Assembly: GCA_963070105.1 (NCBI GenBank)
Contig: OY718803.1
Coordinates: 397,501 to 461,500, forward strand
Origin: Litomosoides sigmodontis
Lineage: Eukaryota > Nematoda > Chromadorea > Rhabditida > Onchocercidae
DNA: 64,000 bases
Reading direction: 5' to 3'
The translations under genes and the position numbers were made by a program. Positions 14,001-28,664 of this stretch are shown here, piece after piece (the stretch's first letter is position 1; each line of letters starts with the position of its first letter). The notes beneath the pieces were generated by a model. It saw nothing but the letters and a program-made list of their open reading frames with translations, searched no databases and was not told the DNA's origin.

Positions 14001-17000
14001 AAATATTATTCGCTTCGCCTCTGCTTTGATTTAATATTTTTTAAATGCTTTTTCTGAAATTGTAATCATTTTTAGATCACTAATTCCACTTTCGTTGTCA
14101 AGCACCCATTCAGAACGTCGAGATGCGGTATGTTTGTTACACCACTTTCTTTTAAGCTTAACATCGGTGATGTGGGTCCTTCTCTTCTTGTATTTTCTGT
14201 TTTCATCGTAATAGACGTAAGCAAATTTATTCACTATCAAGCAAGATTTATTCAAATTAGTTTTGACTGTATGACTATAATTTTCCGTTGCTTTAATCAA
14301 TTTTTTAGACTAAATGCGACCAAGAGTACTATGTTTCCTGTTTGCGCGATCGTCCGCGACATTTTGATCCTTCATATGTGGAAATTCTGCGACGTACCAA
14401 TTTGGATACTGTTTACCTAGTTGACGTGAGTTTTCAAATATAGCAATTTCTCCTTAAACAAGCAATATCTTTTATATATAAATTGTTTAGGGATTAAGTG
14501 AAAAACAATGGAAACAACAAATGAGACTGTAAAACAAATGTAATTTGTTAAATAGAAGTGTAAAAGTGGGGAATAATTCCTTTTTAAAGTACTGCATACG
14601 TATTTTATAGTCATATATGATATCTGGTGGTGAACAGTGGTTGGAAAGTGTTGACACGGATTTAACGGTAGCTGTTATCAATTACTGTATGGATAGCCCA
14701 ATTCATGGTTGGTTTTTTTCCCATTTGTATAACAGATAAAGTAAAATAATTATAAGATGTATCTGGTTTTTTCTAGTAATAAATTTGGTTTTCCTGACTA
14801 AACAAATCAAAAAAGGGATTTGAAAAAAGCTTAAATTGAACATTGCTATAGTATTAATTATGATTAAATTTTCTTCAAGCGTAAGTTAAAGCTGAGATTT
14901 TTTCAGGTTCAATTCTAGTGTTTCTACCTGGTTATGAAGACATTTTAGCCGTACGTGATAAAGCTATTAAGATGCAAGGCTGTTCTACAAAACCAGCAAT
15001 TTTTACCCTTCACTCTCAAATGGGCAGTCAAGATCAGCAGCGTGTATTTGAGCCAGTGGGTTGTGGCTATCGTAAAGTGGTGCGTCTTAGTTATTCTATG
15101 ACTAGATTATTAATGTAATGGTTTTTTGAGTGGGGTAAATCATCAATGATCTGAGATCTATAATTTTTAGCAGGCTCATCTGATTCAGCGGTGATATTTA
15201 GTGAATTACAGATCTTGAGTACGAATATCGCTGAAGCCAGTTTGACAATTGATGATGTCGTTTTCGTGATTGACTGTGGCAAGGTCAAAGAGGTGATGAT
15301 TCAAACTTTTTGTTAATTTTAAGATCTTTCTTAATGGTAGATCAGTATATTTTTGCTTTTGTAGTTGTTTGTTAGATACAGGAGAAAAGGGCATGCCTGT
15401 ATTTCATTTATCCAAAGCTATTCATTTTTCATATTTTTGTGATTCATTTCTTCGTTTAGTTTCTATTGCCTTGGTATATAAAAAGTTGTAGGAATCCTGA
15501 CATTCTTTTTTTTTTTACGCGTTAGAAAATTTACGATCACTCAACACGTGTAAGTCAACTTAAAATGACATGGATAGCAAAGTCAAATGCTGAACAACGA
15601 GCTGGTAGAGCTGGAAGATGTCGAAATGGTTACTGCTTTCGATTGTTCACAGCAGAAGATTATGCTCGGATGAATCCAACTCAGGTCTTCATTACATGTT
15701 TGCTTTAATGCTACCCTTTTTAATTTGGAATAAATTATTCTGCTTGCTAAAGATTGAAATTAAAACATGACTACTTAAACTTTATAGTGAATTATACTGT
15801 TTCAGTTGCCTGAAATGAAAAGAAGCGCTATTCATGAAGTATGTTTACATGCAAAGATGTTTGCCCCAAGAAAATATTCAGTTCGCCAATTTTTACTTAA
15901 CGCGCCGGAACCACCAGCAGCAATGGCTATTGATCGAAGTTTTGAATTTCTTGAGGTTACCGTAATGCGAAACTTTTTGCTGTTTCTTAATCACGGGGCA
16001 TTCCCACTTCTTGAAGTCTTTTCTTTAGTCTCTTTCCCATCTTTATATCGGCATCCCTTCAGTTATGATATTTGCCGAATATTAATCTGTCGATTAGTAA
16101 CGAAATGCATTTGCAGCAAATTGGTGCAGTTTTCAAAAGCCGTTTAGAGCCATCACAGATGTCACATTTAACAGACAATTCATACTTATCAAATAGTCGG
16201 AATGGCGAACCGGAATTAACCGATCTTGGTCGTCACATTGTGCAACTTCCTCTGTGTCCTCAGCTGGCTCGGTTTCTTCTTTTTGGGATTTGCTTGAAAT
16301 GTTTGAGCCCTGTTTTAACACTTGTTGCCACTTTGTCGCATCGCGATCCATGTAAGTTATTATATTTAACCTTTAGATATTAGATATTTGATCTTTTCTC
16401 AAACATTTTTCCATTCATTTGAAATGGTTTAAAAATACTACTTTAGTTGTGTTACCACCGAGCGGTGAACGAGAAGAACGGAATTCCGCAATGATGGCGC
16501 GTAATATTTTCGCGGGTTTTGATTACTCCGATCACATGACATTTCTGAGAATATATAATGCGTTTGTGAAATTACCGTTTCATCGACAGTTGAATTTTTG
16601 CATGGCTAATTATTTATCACTCAATGCAATGCGAATGATCGTTGGTATTCGGTAGGTGACTGCGCATCTTTTTTTTTTTTTAAATAATTACTGTCAAGTG
16701 ATCAAGACATGAACCGTTACATGTTTTGCACAAATAGTTCACTATAAAGATGTAAGAAGTATGGTTCCTTATTTTTGTTCTACCCTCGACAGTGGCATCG
16801 ATTGATGGTTTTTGAGCATAATCGAACTGTGGTTAGTTGTACGAGTGCTTATGCATCACTGCCGATTCATAGTAGTTTTTGTGTTATAACGCTATTTTAG
16901 GCAACAGTTGTTCATAGAACTTCAAAGACTTCATCTGTTACCTGCAAGCTGTCGATCGGCAGATGATTCTGATTTAAATCGATATGGCAATTCCTGGCCA

Positions 17001-20000
17001 ATGATTCAAGCAGCTATCGTAGCGGGGAGTTACCCTAACATTGGTTTCACCCGTTCCGGTGGTCAAATTCGAAAAATACGTACAAGGTATTTGAAAAACT
17101 CTTTGAGATTTTTGTTTTTTTAATAATGTCTCGTAACATGACATTTTTTGTTTTCATTAATCATTATTTCTGTTAAAAACCAAATTTGCATGTCCAGTTC
17201 CTGAGCTGGAAGGTGACAGTTCTCATTGTAAGAAATACTATTAAGTGAACACAAAATATTGAACTTTGTCGATCAGGAATTTTCTTAATATGTTTTTGCT
17301 GTGAAAAATTGCTGATTATTCCTTTCGTTAGTGCAGGGTTTCAAGTTATTGAATTAAATTTTAGAATTTGCCCTTTTTGCAGTAACGAAGTTGCGTCATT
17401 GCCATTCGGATGTGCAGTTAAACGACAAGCTTCATCTGCTAGAATGCGAGTAGGGAAATTAGGGAAACCGGAACCGGTTATTGAGTATCTTGCCTTCCAG
17501 GAATTATCAAAAACTGGTGATAATTTAAGTGTAGGTTATTATGTGTATTACTAATATCTTGTCAGTGATTCTACTAATTTATACTTTTCTATAAATCTTC
17601 AAATCTTACTTCAGATACGAAACAAACTATGCTAATTTTTTAAGTTACGAACGGTTACTGCAGTTCCACCACTGACTGTATTGTTATTTGCCGGTCCAAT
17701 TCATCTCAAACGTGAAGTTCTGGATGATTATTCGATAGGTAAGCTGATTAGCTTTTCCGAAAATGCATTGGAAGCGAATACTTTTGTCACATTTGAAGTT
17801 TCGAGGTAAGAGCTCTCTGTTTTTCGGCTTGTGTTAAATATTTAGTTTTAGGTGATGAATTTGCGTTAAATGATGATGCGGATACAGATTCGAATACCGA
17901 TGAATGCGTCTTTGCGCTTGAGCCGTGGTTGGTTTTCCGATGGAAATTTGAGGTTAGTTTCTAAAATTTGTCTGTTATTCGATTTTTTTTCTAAAATCTT
18001 TTGAAGTACAATGCACGTAATTGTTGCATTTGCTGTCGCAAATCGATTTCTTGTCCGTTTCTACATTTTCTGATTTCCAGACTAGCAAAGAATAGTCAAT
18101 AATTGTTTTCAGGACATGCAGCTAATGTTAAAGCTACGTGTCAAGTTGATGACATATTTTACATTCGTAATGAAACAACCTGACCGCACGGAAACTGAGG
18201 AAGCCAGGGTTATTTTTGTTTATTCATTGATATCGTGCTATTTGATAATGTATAGCGTTTCTCACTTTTATTTTACTTGTTTACATTCATATTCATTCTT
18301 GGACTTTAAATGTATCATTTCTTTTTCGAGGAATTGCTTGCAACCATAAATGAAATACTGTTGGAAGATCATTTTCGTGCGGGCTTTGCAGAGTGTACTG
18401 ATTTACCAAGATTTCGGGAACGCTCTCCGAATTCTACAAATATTGAGGTAGATAATAAAGCTGTATATAAATTCTATGTTTTACTGTATTGTTTCATTAT
18501 TTTGAAGGCAGAGCAGTTAGATATCCATTTCTATCTTATATTTACGAAATTTTAAGGCTTTTCGGACAAAGTTGTGGAAATCTGCAATTTTAAATCAATC
18601 TTTTTTACTTTTCATGAATTTCAAGCCTTTAGGCAGCAAACGAACGATCAGTTCGTCGTCAGCTTTCGGGTCACACAGACGAACAGTATGAACGGGAAAC
18701 TTCTGTCAGTAGTTCTTATCTTGTGACACGGAGTCATCGGCCAATGCAATCCAATGGAATTTCAAACGCAGACTGTCGAGCTGACTTCTGTGGTGGACCC
18801 GGTATGCAGTCTCTCGAAATGGGCGAAAGTACGAATTTTCGAAGACTTTTAATGACCATTTATTTTGATATATCAAGGATTAATATTATATCGTCGTAAC
18901 GATTTGTTTTAGACATCGATAACAACGGTCGCTTGTCCTACCGTTCTGAAGAAGGGAATGCTATAGCAAGCATTCATTCAAATGAACCTGGTGATGACAC
19001 TTTCATTCAAATATCGCTTCCACCTGAAGAAGAACAGGTTTGTCCTGTTATTATTGTCTCTTCTTATAAGTAATTTTTAGAACCCGTTGAAGTTCTGGGA
19101 AGAAAAAAAAGAATACGAATTCTCTTACTTAATTAAAATAAATTCTCTTCACTTAATTAAAATTAAAATTGAATTACTTTCAGGTTCCTGAAGATCCGTG
19201 TATGAGTATGAGTACACTGGAAGAAGCCGAGATAACAAAATGTAGGCAAGTATTGACGATGAATGTGACAGAGGAACGGAATAGTACTTCAGGTGGCGAT
19301 GACTTATCGCAGGAAAGAAGTGCTGAGGAATCCAATGAACGACAAGAAATGTTGAATGATACAGTCACAGTTGTTCAAAGATCAGAAAATTCGGTCCAGG
19401 ATCATGTTCGGTCAGATGATCAGCGTATTCGACGAATGTTTCGGCAGTTTGTAAATAGGTCGAGGCCGCAATCAACGCGATCTGCTGATATAGCTAATGG
19501 TTCTTTTTCTGCTTTTTCCATACCATTCTGAATGTTGTCCATTTATTTCGATGTTGATGGAATGCACTGCTTCTAATGGCTAGATTTTCTTAATAATTAA
19601 GATGAACCTTAGATGATGTGCCAATGTTGTACACACTAAAATGGTTACTAGGTAATATTTAAATCTGCAGGTAAGCGTAGAAGCAGGTTTTCTAGTAAGT
19701 TGTATCATTTTAAAATGTCAGGTTGTCTATTTATCAATTTTGCATCTTTCTGTTTCTGAAAGATATTTGTAACAGAGGAGCAGCAGGAACAACGCAGTAA
19801 TGAAGAAGGTAGGGAGCGACGGCGGGAAAATCATCGAAGAGATTGGTAAATTTTTCTAATATTGGATTTTTCAAATTTTAGTCTTTATAGTTTTCCAAGG
19901 TTTGATACCTGAAAGACGACTTACTATATTTTAGAAAAAGCAGTGAAAGATTTACTAAAAGATCAAATTGATTGTAAAAAGAAAATTAGCGCGAGACGGT

Positions 20001-20352
20001 GTGTGCATGTAGTTTTTTTCACTTTACATGTGCTATTTTTTATGTTCCTGATGATATTTGAGGCACTGGAGAAAAAACACACCAGCATGCTGTATTCCAC
20101 CATCAGATGCTTATCGAATGCCGCTTGCATATTTTAGAGGAGGTGGAAGTGTGCATTTTTTAATTTTTTTTAAAATTTAGTTTTTGCTTTAAACACGTAT
20201 TTCGTGTTAGTGAAAATCGAAAGTTTCCTACTTGAATGTTTTAAGGCAGAAAATCAAGTCGTTACCGCGGTAGCCCACTCCGTGGTCGCAGCAAAGTAAC
20301 GCGAAAGGACGACCTAACTAGTCCACAATTGATATCTGATCAAACCACCTGA
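8034..20352 (+). CDS. R3H and DEIH-box RNA helicase, YTHDC2/Bgcn-like
   Basis: Predicted 3'-5' RNA helicase, 1559 residues, 37 exons. Exons: 8034-8169, 8388-8475, 8586-8773, 9182-9381, 10057-10223, 10319-10418, 10684-10767, 10865-10949, 11618-11762, 12163-12241, 12361-12450, 12670-12689 (uncertain), 12839-12888, 13029-13153, 13426-13587, 13836-13948, 14076-14127, 14309-14425, 14611-14707, 14907-15079, 15212-15292, 15526-15684, 15806-15955, 16117-16351, 16447-16651, 16901-17086, 17383-17530, 17645-17738, 17852-17952, 18113-18208, 18331-18447, 18633-18828, 18913-19037, 19184-19499, 19776-19808, 19935-19998, 20250-20352. Order: R3H (about 46-75), RecA1 with GGTGCGKTT, TQPRR, DEIH (294-297) and SAT; a 280-residue insert; RecA2 with LSTNIAE and QRAGRAGR (about 808-815); HA2; OB fold; a polar tail ending in an Arg/Gly/Ser-rich segment. 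R3H before the helicase core is the YTHDC2 arrangement, a germline mitosis-to-meiosis regulator in animals. Ankyrin repeats and the YTH domain are absent. All helicase motifs are intact, so it should be active. Confidence 0.92.
19500..19531 (+). other. Alternative 3' end of the helicase if intron is retained
   Basis: After the donor at 19499/19500 the reading frame stays open for ten codons and stops at TGA 19529-19531. Retaining this intron would give a shorter isoform without the EQQ-rich and Arg/Gly/Ser-rich tail. The spliced version is preferred because the next three small exons keep phase and are coding-like. Confidence 0.4.
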
Positions 20353-23300
20353 TGCAACTTTGCAGGATCCGCTGTAGTCTCAGTTCAAGTTTATACCCTC
20401 ACCTCAAAAATTGTCCAGAATTGTATGAGAGTCCCGAAATTGTATTATACATTTAGATGCTTGACTTAAATATGTATTTCCCTGATAATATGTTTCACTT
20501 TTTTCCCAGACATATTTTTGTAAAAAAAAAAATGTTGGAGATGGTAGTGCCGTGTTAGGCCATTATATATGAACTTTCTATATTTATTTTTTTTAAGACG
20601 TATCTAGTATTTTTTAAAGTCTCTTCTCATGAAGTCGTAAAATTGTTATGTATTGTCGGATTTTTAGTTTTAGTTTTTTCCATCGGCAGTTTTTTCTGTC
20701 TATATAATTTATTCCTTTTTCTAACTTTTCAATTTTTTGTTGGCTGTCGTACCATTCGTGTCTGTTTCAGAGTTCAATCCTTTTTACTTTGCGTTTTTCT
20801 CACTGAATTTTCTGTGCTGTTCATGAATTTCACAATTTGATCGTACTAGGGATCGTAGTAGTCTTTTTTATTTTCTCTTCATATTTTCTTGACGTGAGTG
20901 ATTTGGATAAACATTGTCCTACACTTTTCTGTGAATCCTCGTTCTATATCGCTATTTAAATTTTTACCTCCAAATTTCTTGCATATTCCATGGATATAGT
21001 TCCCTATTTGATACGATATTTCAGTGTAGTTAAGTTTATTATATATATTTCATTACCAATAATTGTAATGAATCATCTAAGTACTAGGTGATTAATCCGT
21101 TGACAACAAGTTTCTTTCATTAGATTTCCTCAAGATGAGTAACTTCTCTTATGCTATTTTTTTCCTTATGCTGGAAGATACAGAGTTTTTACTCGAATGC
21201 TGGAAGTTACCCGAGTTCATTTGAATTTCGTTGTAACCATTACCTCGCTATAATCAAATGCGCGATACCAAATGATCGTAGCTGATAATTGATATTTTAA
21301 ACTTTTAGTGTTTTGACCATTTCCAACATGGTTCTCATATGTACTCAAATTTGTTTCACTCATCTTTGATCTGACAATGAGGTTGAATTTTCATCGTGTC
21401 ATTTTCTCTTTTGTGTGGTCTTCCACCTATCTTGACCGTTTTATTTGAAATTTTTGATCTTATTTGTTTTGAAGTTTATTACTTTTTTGCAAATAATATT
21501 GAAGATGTTTAATTTTTTATTTAATTGTGTTATGTTAATAATTTAAAATCCTAACGTATCTTATTGTATCTCATTCGGTTTTCTTTGTTTATTCCTCCTG
21601 ATATTATTACGAACATCGTGCTGATGGACATGAGGAATTGACTGATAGATCTTTGTTTTTCTAGAAACTGATGAATTGTTCCTTACCATTAGTAGTGTTA
21701 CTCACTCATCGATGAAGTAGTCCTTTGCGGTGCGAAATCTGTTTATCGCTGTATCATGCAATGCGTGACCTCTTCTTATTGCCCTTTCCTCTCGCACCTT
21801 TCCCCGTCGTTCTTCCTTTTGTTCTTTCGTTTGCTTTGAAAATCAACAATCTTACCGCATTGCTTTAGAGCAGTTTATTTCTAATTGAAGTGATATGCTG
21901 TAAAATTTTACATCTTAAATGAAGTTATGCTCGGTAAAATTCTCGTGTAACCTTTGGCTTAAGTCATTGCTGGTGCTGCAAAGTCAGAGGAATTCACTGA
22001 CATTTTCATACTGATCTGAGAATTCCTACGTAGTAGAAGGATGAAGTGAGTAGTTTTGAAAGGTTCATGGCCGGCTAGTGATGAGATGGATTAGTCCATG
22101 TATTTTTTAAGGAATAGCTTGACGGGCATAGTTATTACAGCATCGGCGTGGAAAGATTCACCAGACACTTGTTGATAATTCAGTGTCCGAACACTGTCAT
22201 TCGCGTCATTAGCAGCAAACACATGCAAGCCTTTGATTTCACCATAAAAGTATCCTTACCGTTTAAATCTGTTATCGCAAGATATCATTCAAATAAAGTG
22301 CGTATGGTTTTTGCAAATTTAATTTAAATTTTAGATCCACCATCTCATATGCCACTTGATTTTATAACTTCTCACTTTTTAGTGTGTATTTTATTTCAGT
22401 TAAAAATAGTGTTATGTTATGATAACGTAATTAAATTGATTTTTTTTTCATTACAAAAGATTGAAAGAAGAGGAAAAAAGCACTTAACTCTTGAAAGAGT
22501 ACGTACCGAAATTCCCAAATGAATGTGACTGAAACGATGGAAATTAGTCTACCATAATCTTCATTGAGTGACAAATTGAGTGTGTAAAAGATGTAAATTT
22601 TTATATTTCAGATGAAAGGAAAGATGAATATGGAGCGGAAAATAGAAAGGCGGAAGGGAAGGAATAAATGAATGAGAAGAGTTTGTGTAAGGAAGAAGGA
22701 AAAATACTGGATGAATTGATTTATGTGTTAATTTTCTCGTCTTTCATTCTTTCCGCGTCGTTCTTTCCGTTAATTAAATCATTTAGGAAGGAATTGCATA
22801 TTTGGCACACTTGGAGCTATTCAAACTGTTTTGAAAAAAGAAAAAAACAAAGCTTTAAATATTGTTCACTTGTTACGGCAATGAGTTCTGTTTCACGGAA
22901 ATGAGAGAGAGAGAGAGAGAGAAAGAGAGGGAAAAAAAGGTTTGTCCGTAAGTTTCCTACGGGAATATATTCTATAATTTTGATCGATAACCATTTTCGC
23001 CATTCCTTTCAATCTCTTTCAAATATATCTCTGTCTAATAAAGTTAGCAAAATTTTTGTTCCCCAAAATTTCCTTTTGCTGCCTTCTGATAGAATGGAAT
23101 ATTGTAGAACATTTAATTTAAAATGGATATTTGGAAAAAGAGAATTTTCTAAAAAGATACCGATAAAAAGAAAGAGAGGGAGAAGAAAGCGGGAAGGAAG
23201 AAATGAAGGGCGAAAGAAGAGGAAAAGAGAAATGAAAAGGGAAATTCCCAATGGATTTTTTTGTTTGAATCTCCCTAAACGGTTGAAATAATTGAATTAA

Positions 23301-23546
23301 GAATGGAACCACTCCCAGCCAGTTGTTAGTTTAGCTTTGATGCTAATATTTGGGGATAGTAGGAAAGGACCAGTGAAATGAAGAGAATAAGAATGAGAAA
23401 GAAGTAATCATGACAGATGAAGGAAAAGGAGAAATAAACAAAAATTAAGGAAGGAGAAAGAAAAAGGACCTTTTAGGCTCTTTTAAGTTTCAATCATAAT
23501 TATGCATCGTTGTGTTCTTATTCCTCTCTTATAACCTTATCCTAAA
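20353..23546. other. Intergenic between helicase and homeobox genes
   Basis: This 3.2-kb AT-rich stretch begins with the likely 3' UTR of the helicase. From about 22904 to 23470 it becomes strongly purine-rich on the plus strand, with GA microsatellites; this creates the Lys/Arg/Glu-rich open frame at 22980-23291, rejected as a gene. No RNA gene is recognised. Confidence 0.55.
22904..23470 (+). repeat. Polypurine (GA-rich) tract upstream of the homeobox gene
   Basis: A (GA)n core at about 22904-22930 is followed by several hundred bases in which the plus strand is mostly A and G. Its distance to the homeobox ATG is under 100 bp at the downstream end, so it could be promoter or 5' UTR sequence. 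Purine tracts of this kind can form triplex DNA or bind GAGA-type factors (general knowledge). Confidence 0.6.
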
Positions 23547-25354
23547 ATGTTCACCTCAATTGATGCCCTCTTACGACATGATAATAATCATGGTGATCTT
23601 GGCAACAATCGCAGTAGTCATCAAGATACGGTATCTCTGTCAAATTATCAAAAACTGGATGAAAAAGTAATTTACACTCTACCTGACAATATTCCTCTCT
23701 CATTATTTCCTGAAAATCGACGAAATGAGAGAGCATTCCCTGAATCGGAAAGTATTCGTTGTGTCCCTCCTAAAACACCAACTTCGTCAACAGCGACTGT
23801 TACAAATCCATTCAAATCATCGTCATCGTCAACACCATCCTCATCTGTGCCACCAAAAGTAGTGGTGGCAGCAACAACAGCAACAGCCGTACAGGAACCA
23901 AAAACGGCAACCAGCACTACCTCGTCAACAAGGACAGAGGCAGCACCAATTCTAATTGGACAACTACCGTATCCATCCGTGTTCCATGCTGCCAACATTC
24001 CACTGCTCTACGACCATATCGCTCTAACAAGTTAGCTCTTTCATGCATTACTGCGATCCATATCTGATTCTGCTCACAATTTAGTTTTTGATCAAGAATT
24101 TTAATGGTTCGAAAAATTAGATAAACAAGTCTTTTCTATCCTTCAAAAAAGCGTATTACACGGTAAATCATTACTGCAACCACAGTCTTGGTTTTCATTT
24201 CAAATGCAAACATTAAAGGTATCAACTTTTGCAATTAAATTTAGATAGTAAGGTAGGCAACAAGTTTCAGCTTGGACAAGAAGGAAAATAGAAAATCAGA
24301 TGGTTTAAAAACAAGCCTAAAATTATGTTTGGCTGAATTAGTTGCTTTTATGTGAGAATCAAAATTTACGACTAATAAAATCGTAGAATTGAGTGAAACT
24401 GTTGGTTTTTGTAAAATCGTAAATAATAACTTAAAGTTTATGCTATTCTTAATTCTTCATTCAGTTTCGAATAATTAACGTTGAGTATTAATTCAGTAGA
24501 ATTTTCATTTTGTGTTATTGCTGTTAATCGCTTCTCAACTTTCAAAACATTTCAATCATTTACTTTCAATATTTGCGTTGACGTCAATTGTAGTAAACGC
24601 ATGGCAAACGTTGGGAAAGATTCGACGTCCTCGTACAGCGTTTACTACTGAACAACTCATTGAACTTGAAAGAAATTTCGCACAAACTCGTTATTTATCA
24701 CGACCTAAAAGGTACCGTATACTTTGAGATAAATGACTCATACAAATTGTGATATGATCTTGGCCAAATTGCTCGCTTAATGCTGATTGGGCAAGGAAGA
24801 GGACATTATTAGCATGCTTTAAGATTCTTTTGTTCAATGAACGATACCTTTGGAATTGATATGGTAGTAATTGCATTAGTTAATGCTAAGTATAGCTTAT
24901 AATTAATGCAACGGCTTATAAATGCTGTGAAATAATTCTTTTTTGTTACACGCGCTTGCCGCAATTTGATTGTCGCAGATGTAGCATTGTTAAATGTAGA
25001 TATTATGAAAATAATAATAAGACAATTTTTAATTTGTCATATTTTTCATCAAAGTTTGTATTATGTTGACAATTACTAATTCATTTCTTTGTTTGGTGCA
25101 ATAAGTTAATATGCTGCCATTTCGCAGACCTTTTTTTAACAACTTATTCGTCGTGTTGTTTATTAATCTTTCATTTGTTCACTTATTGTCCACTTTCATA
25201 AATGAAATTAAGATCTTATCCATATAATTTTTTCAGGTATCAGCTGGCTCAAAAATTGCATTTATCAGAAACACAAATCAAGATATGGTTTCAAAATAGA
25301 CGTATGAAGAATAAGCGCTCCGGTTCCGCTATCCTAAGTTCAAACGAAATCTGA
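23547..25354 (+). CDS. Homeodomain transcription factor (Q50 class)
   Basis: Nuclear DNA-binding protein of 239 residues from three exons in phase: 23547-24030, 24594-24711 and 25237-25354. The first exon encodes a Ser/Thr/Pro/Ala-rich region with low complexity. The homeodomain occupies about residues 171-230. It has R5, F8, L16, F20, L26 and the helix-3 signature [11 protein letters not shown], with Q50 and N51. An intron splits codon 31 of the homeodomain. Position 56 is Asn, where Trp or His/Lys is common. The first half ([16 protein letters not shown] and YLSRPKRY) resembles MNX/HB9 and related HOXL/NKL proteins, but helix 3 does not settle orthology. Only nine residues follow the homeodomain. 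No hexapeptide or TN/eh1 repressor motif is obvious. Orthology is left open. Confidence 0.9.
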
Positions 25355-25870
25355 TTAATGATATATTTCACTGATAATTCGTTATCCCGTTATTCCTTCT
25401 ATTTTCTCACAGACAGATAGACACATCAATTGGAATTTAATGACCTTTAGTGACCTGACCTATATAATTATGTAGAAATTGTGCAACTGTAGTTTTAAGC
25501 AATCAAGTGAAAAGTATTTATCCAGGTAGATTATTTTTGATTGGCATAATTTTACATGTTGCACAAATTCATTTTTGACTTATCCAATTACATTTTCTCT
25601 TTCCGCATTACATTACTTTGTGAAAATTTTCATATCATAAACAGATTTGATACTTGAGTCCTTCTAACACCGAACCGTTTGATTTGCTGAATTTTTCTAT
25701 TAATTCAAAGAAGGGAGAGGCATTCGAAAATGAGTGTTCCAGCAATTGCTCTTGTTTTGTTCATTTAATTACCAAGCAGCTAGTTGGCAGCCAGGACAAT
25801 GAATAAGAAAGAGGAAGTGATGCAGTGATGCACTGATAATGTTAAAATATCACCCTAAATTATTATCACC
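25355..25870. other. Downstream flank of the homeobox gene
   Basis: AT-rich sequence between the homeobox stop codon and the AAT array. It probably includes the homeobox 3' UTR. Nothing else is recognised. Confidence 0.5.
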
Positions 25871-25874
25871 GCCA

Positions 25875-26306
<432 letters not shown>

Positions 26307-26506
26307 NNNNNNNNNNNNNNNNNNNNNNNNNNNNNNNNNNNNNNNNNNNNNNNNNNNNNNNNNNNNNNNNNNNNNNNNNNNNNNNNNNNNNNNNNNNNNN
26401 NNNNNNNNNNNNNNNNNNNNNNNNNNNNNNNNNNNNNNNNNNNNNNNNNNNNNNNNNNNNNNNNNNNNNNNNNNNNNNNNNNNNNNNNNNNNNNNNNNNN
26501 NNNNNN
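26307..26506. other. Assembly gap, 200 N
   Basis: Exactly 200 undetermined bases, a size usually used as a placeholder. A short (TG)n stretch follows at about 26516-26530. The real distance between the flanks is unknown. Confidence 0.98.
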
Positions 26507-26575
26507 TCCCTATCTATGTGTGTGTGTGTGCAATTTGTTGAGTTGTGGGCAGAGTGCTGTAATACCGCAGCAGAC

Positions 26576-26807
26576 ATGCGTGTATAAATGACGTAACCAC
26601 ACGGATTACTAAACAACTGACACTACTTCCTCAAGAGCACTTCAACAAGCTGCACTGAATGCTTTCCGGAAGCAAATAACATTTATTCATGATGCGTGTA
26701 TAAATGACGTAACCACACGGATTACTAAACAACTGACACTACTTCCTCAAGAGCACTTCAACAAGCTGCACTGAATGCTTTCCGGAAGCAAATAACATTT
26801 ATTCATG
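26576..26807 (+). repeat. Exact tandem duplication, 2 x 116 bp
   Basis: The segment 26576-26691 is repeated without any difference at 26692-26807. Both copies begin ATGCGTGTATAAATGACG and end ATTTATTCATG. No coding potential is seen. Because it sits beside a gap, it may be either a recent duplication or a scaffold-join artefact. Confidence 0.95.

Positions 26808-28664
<1,857 letters not shown>

Noticed and set aside
17739..17812. Extension of helicase exon 17645-17738 to a later GTAAGA donor
   Set aside because: The longer exon puts the next exon out of frame with an immediate stop.
22980..23291. Lys/Arg-rich frame that resembles a nuclear localisation region
   Set aside because: Caused by a polypurine tract; the reverse strand is equally open (23009-23251).
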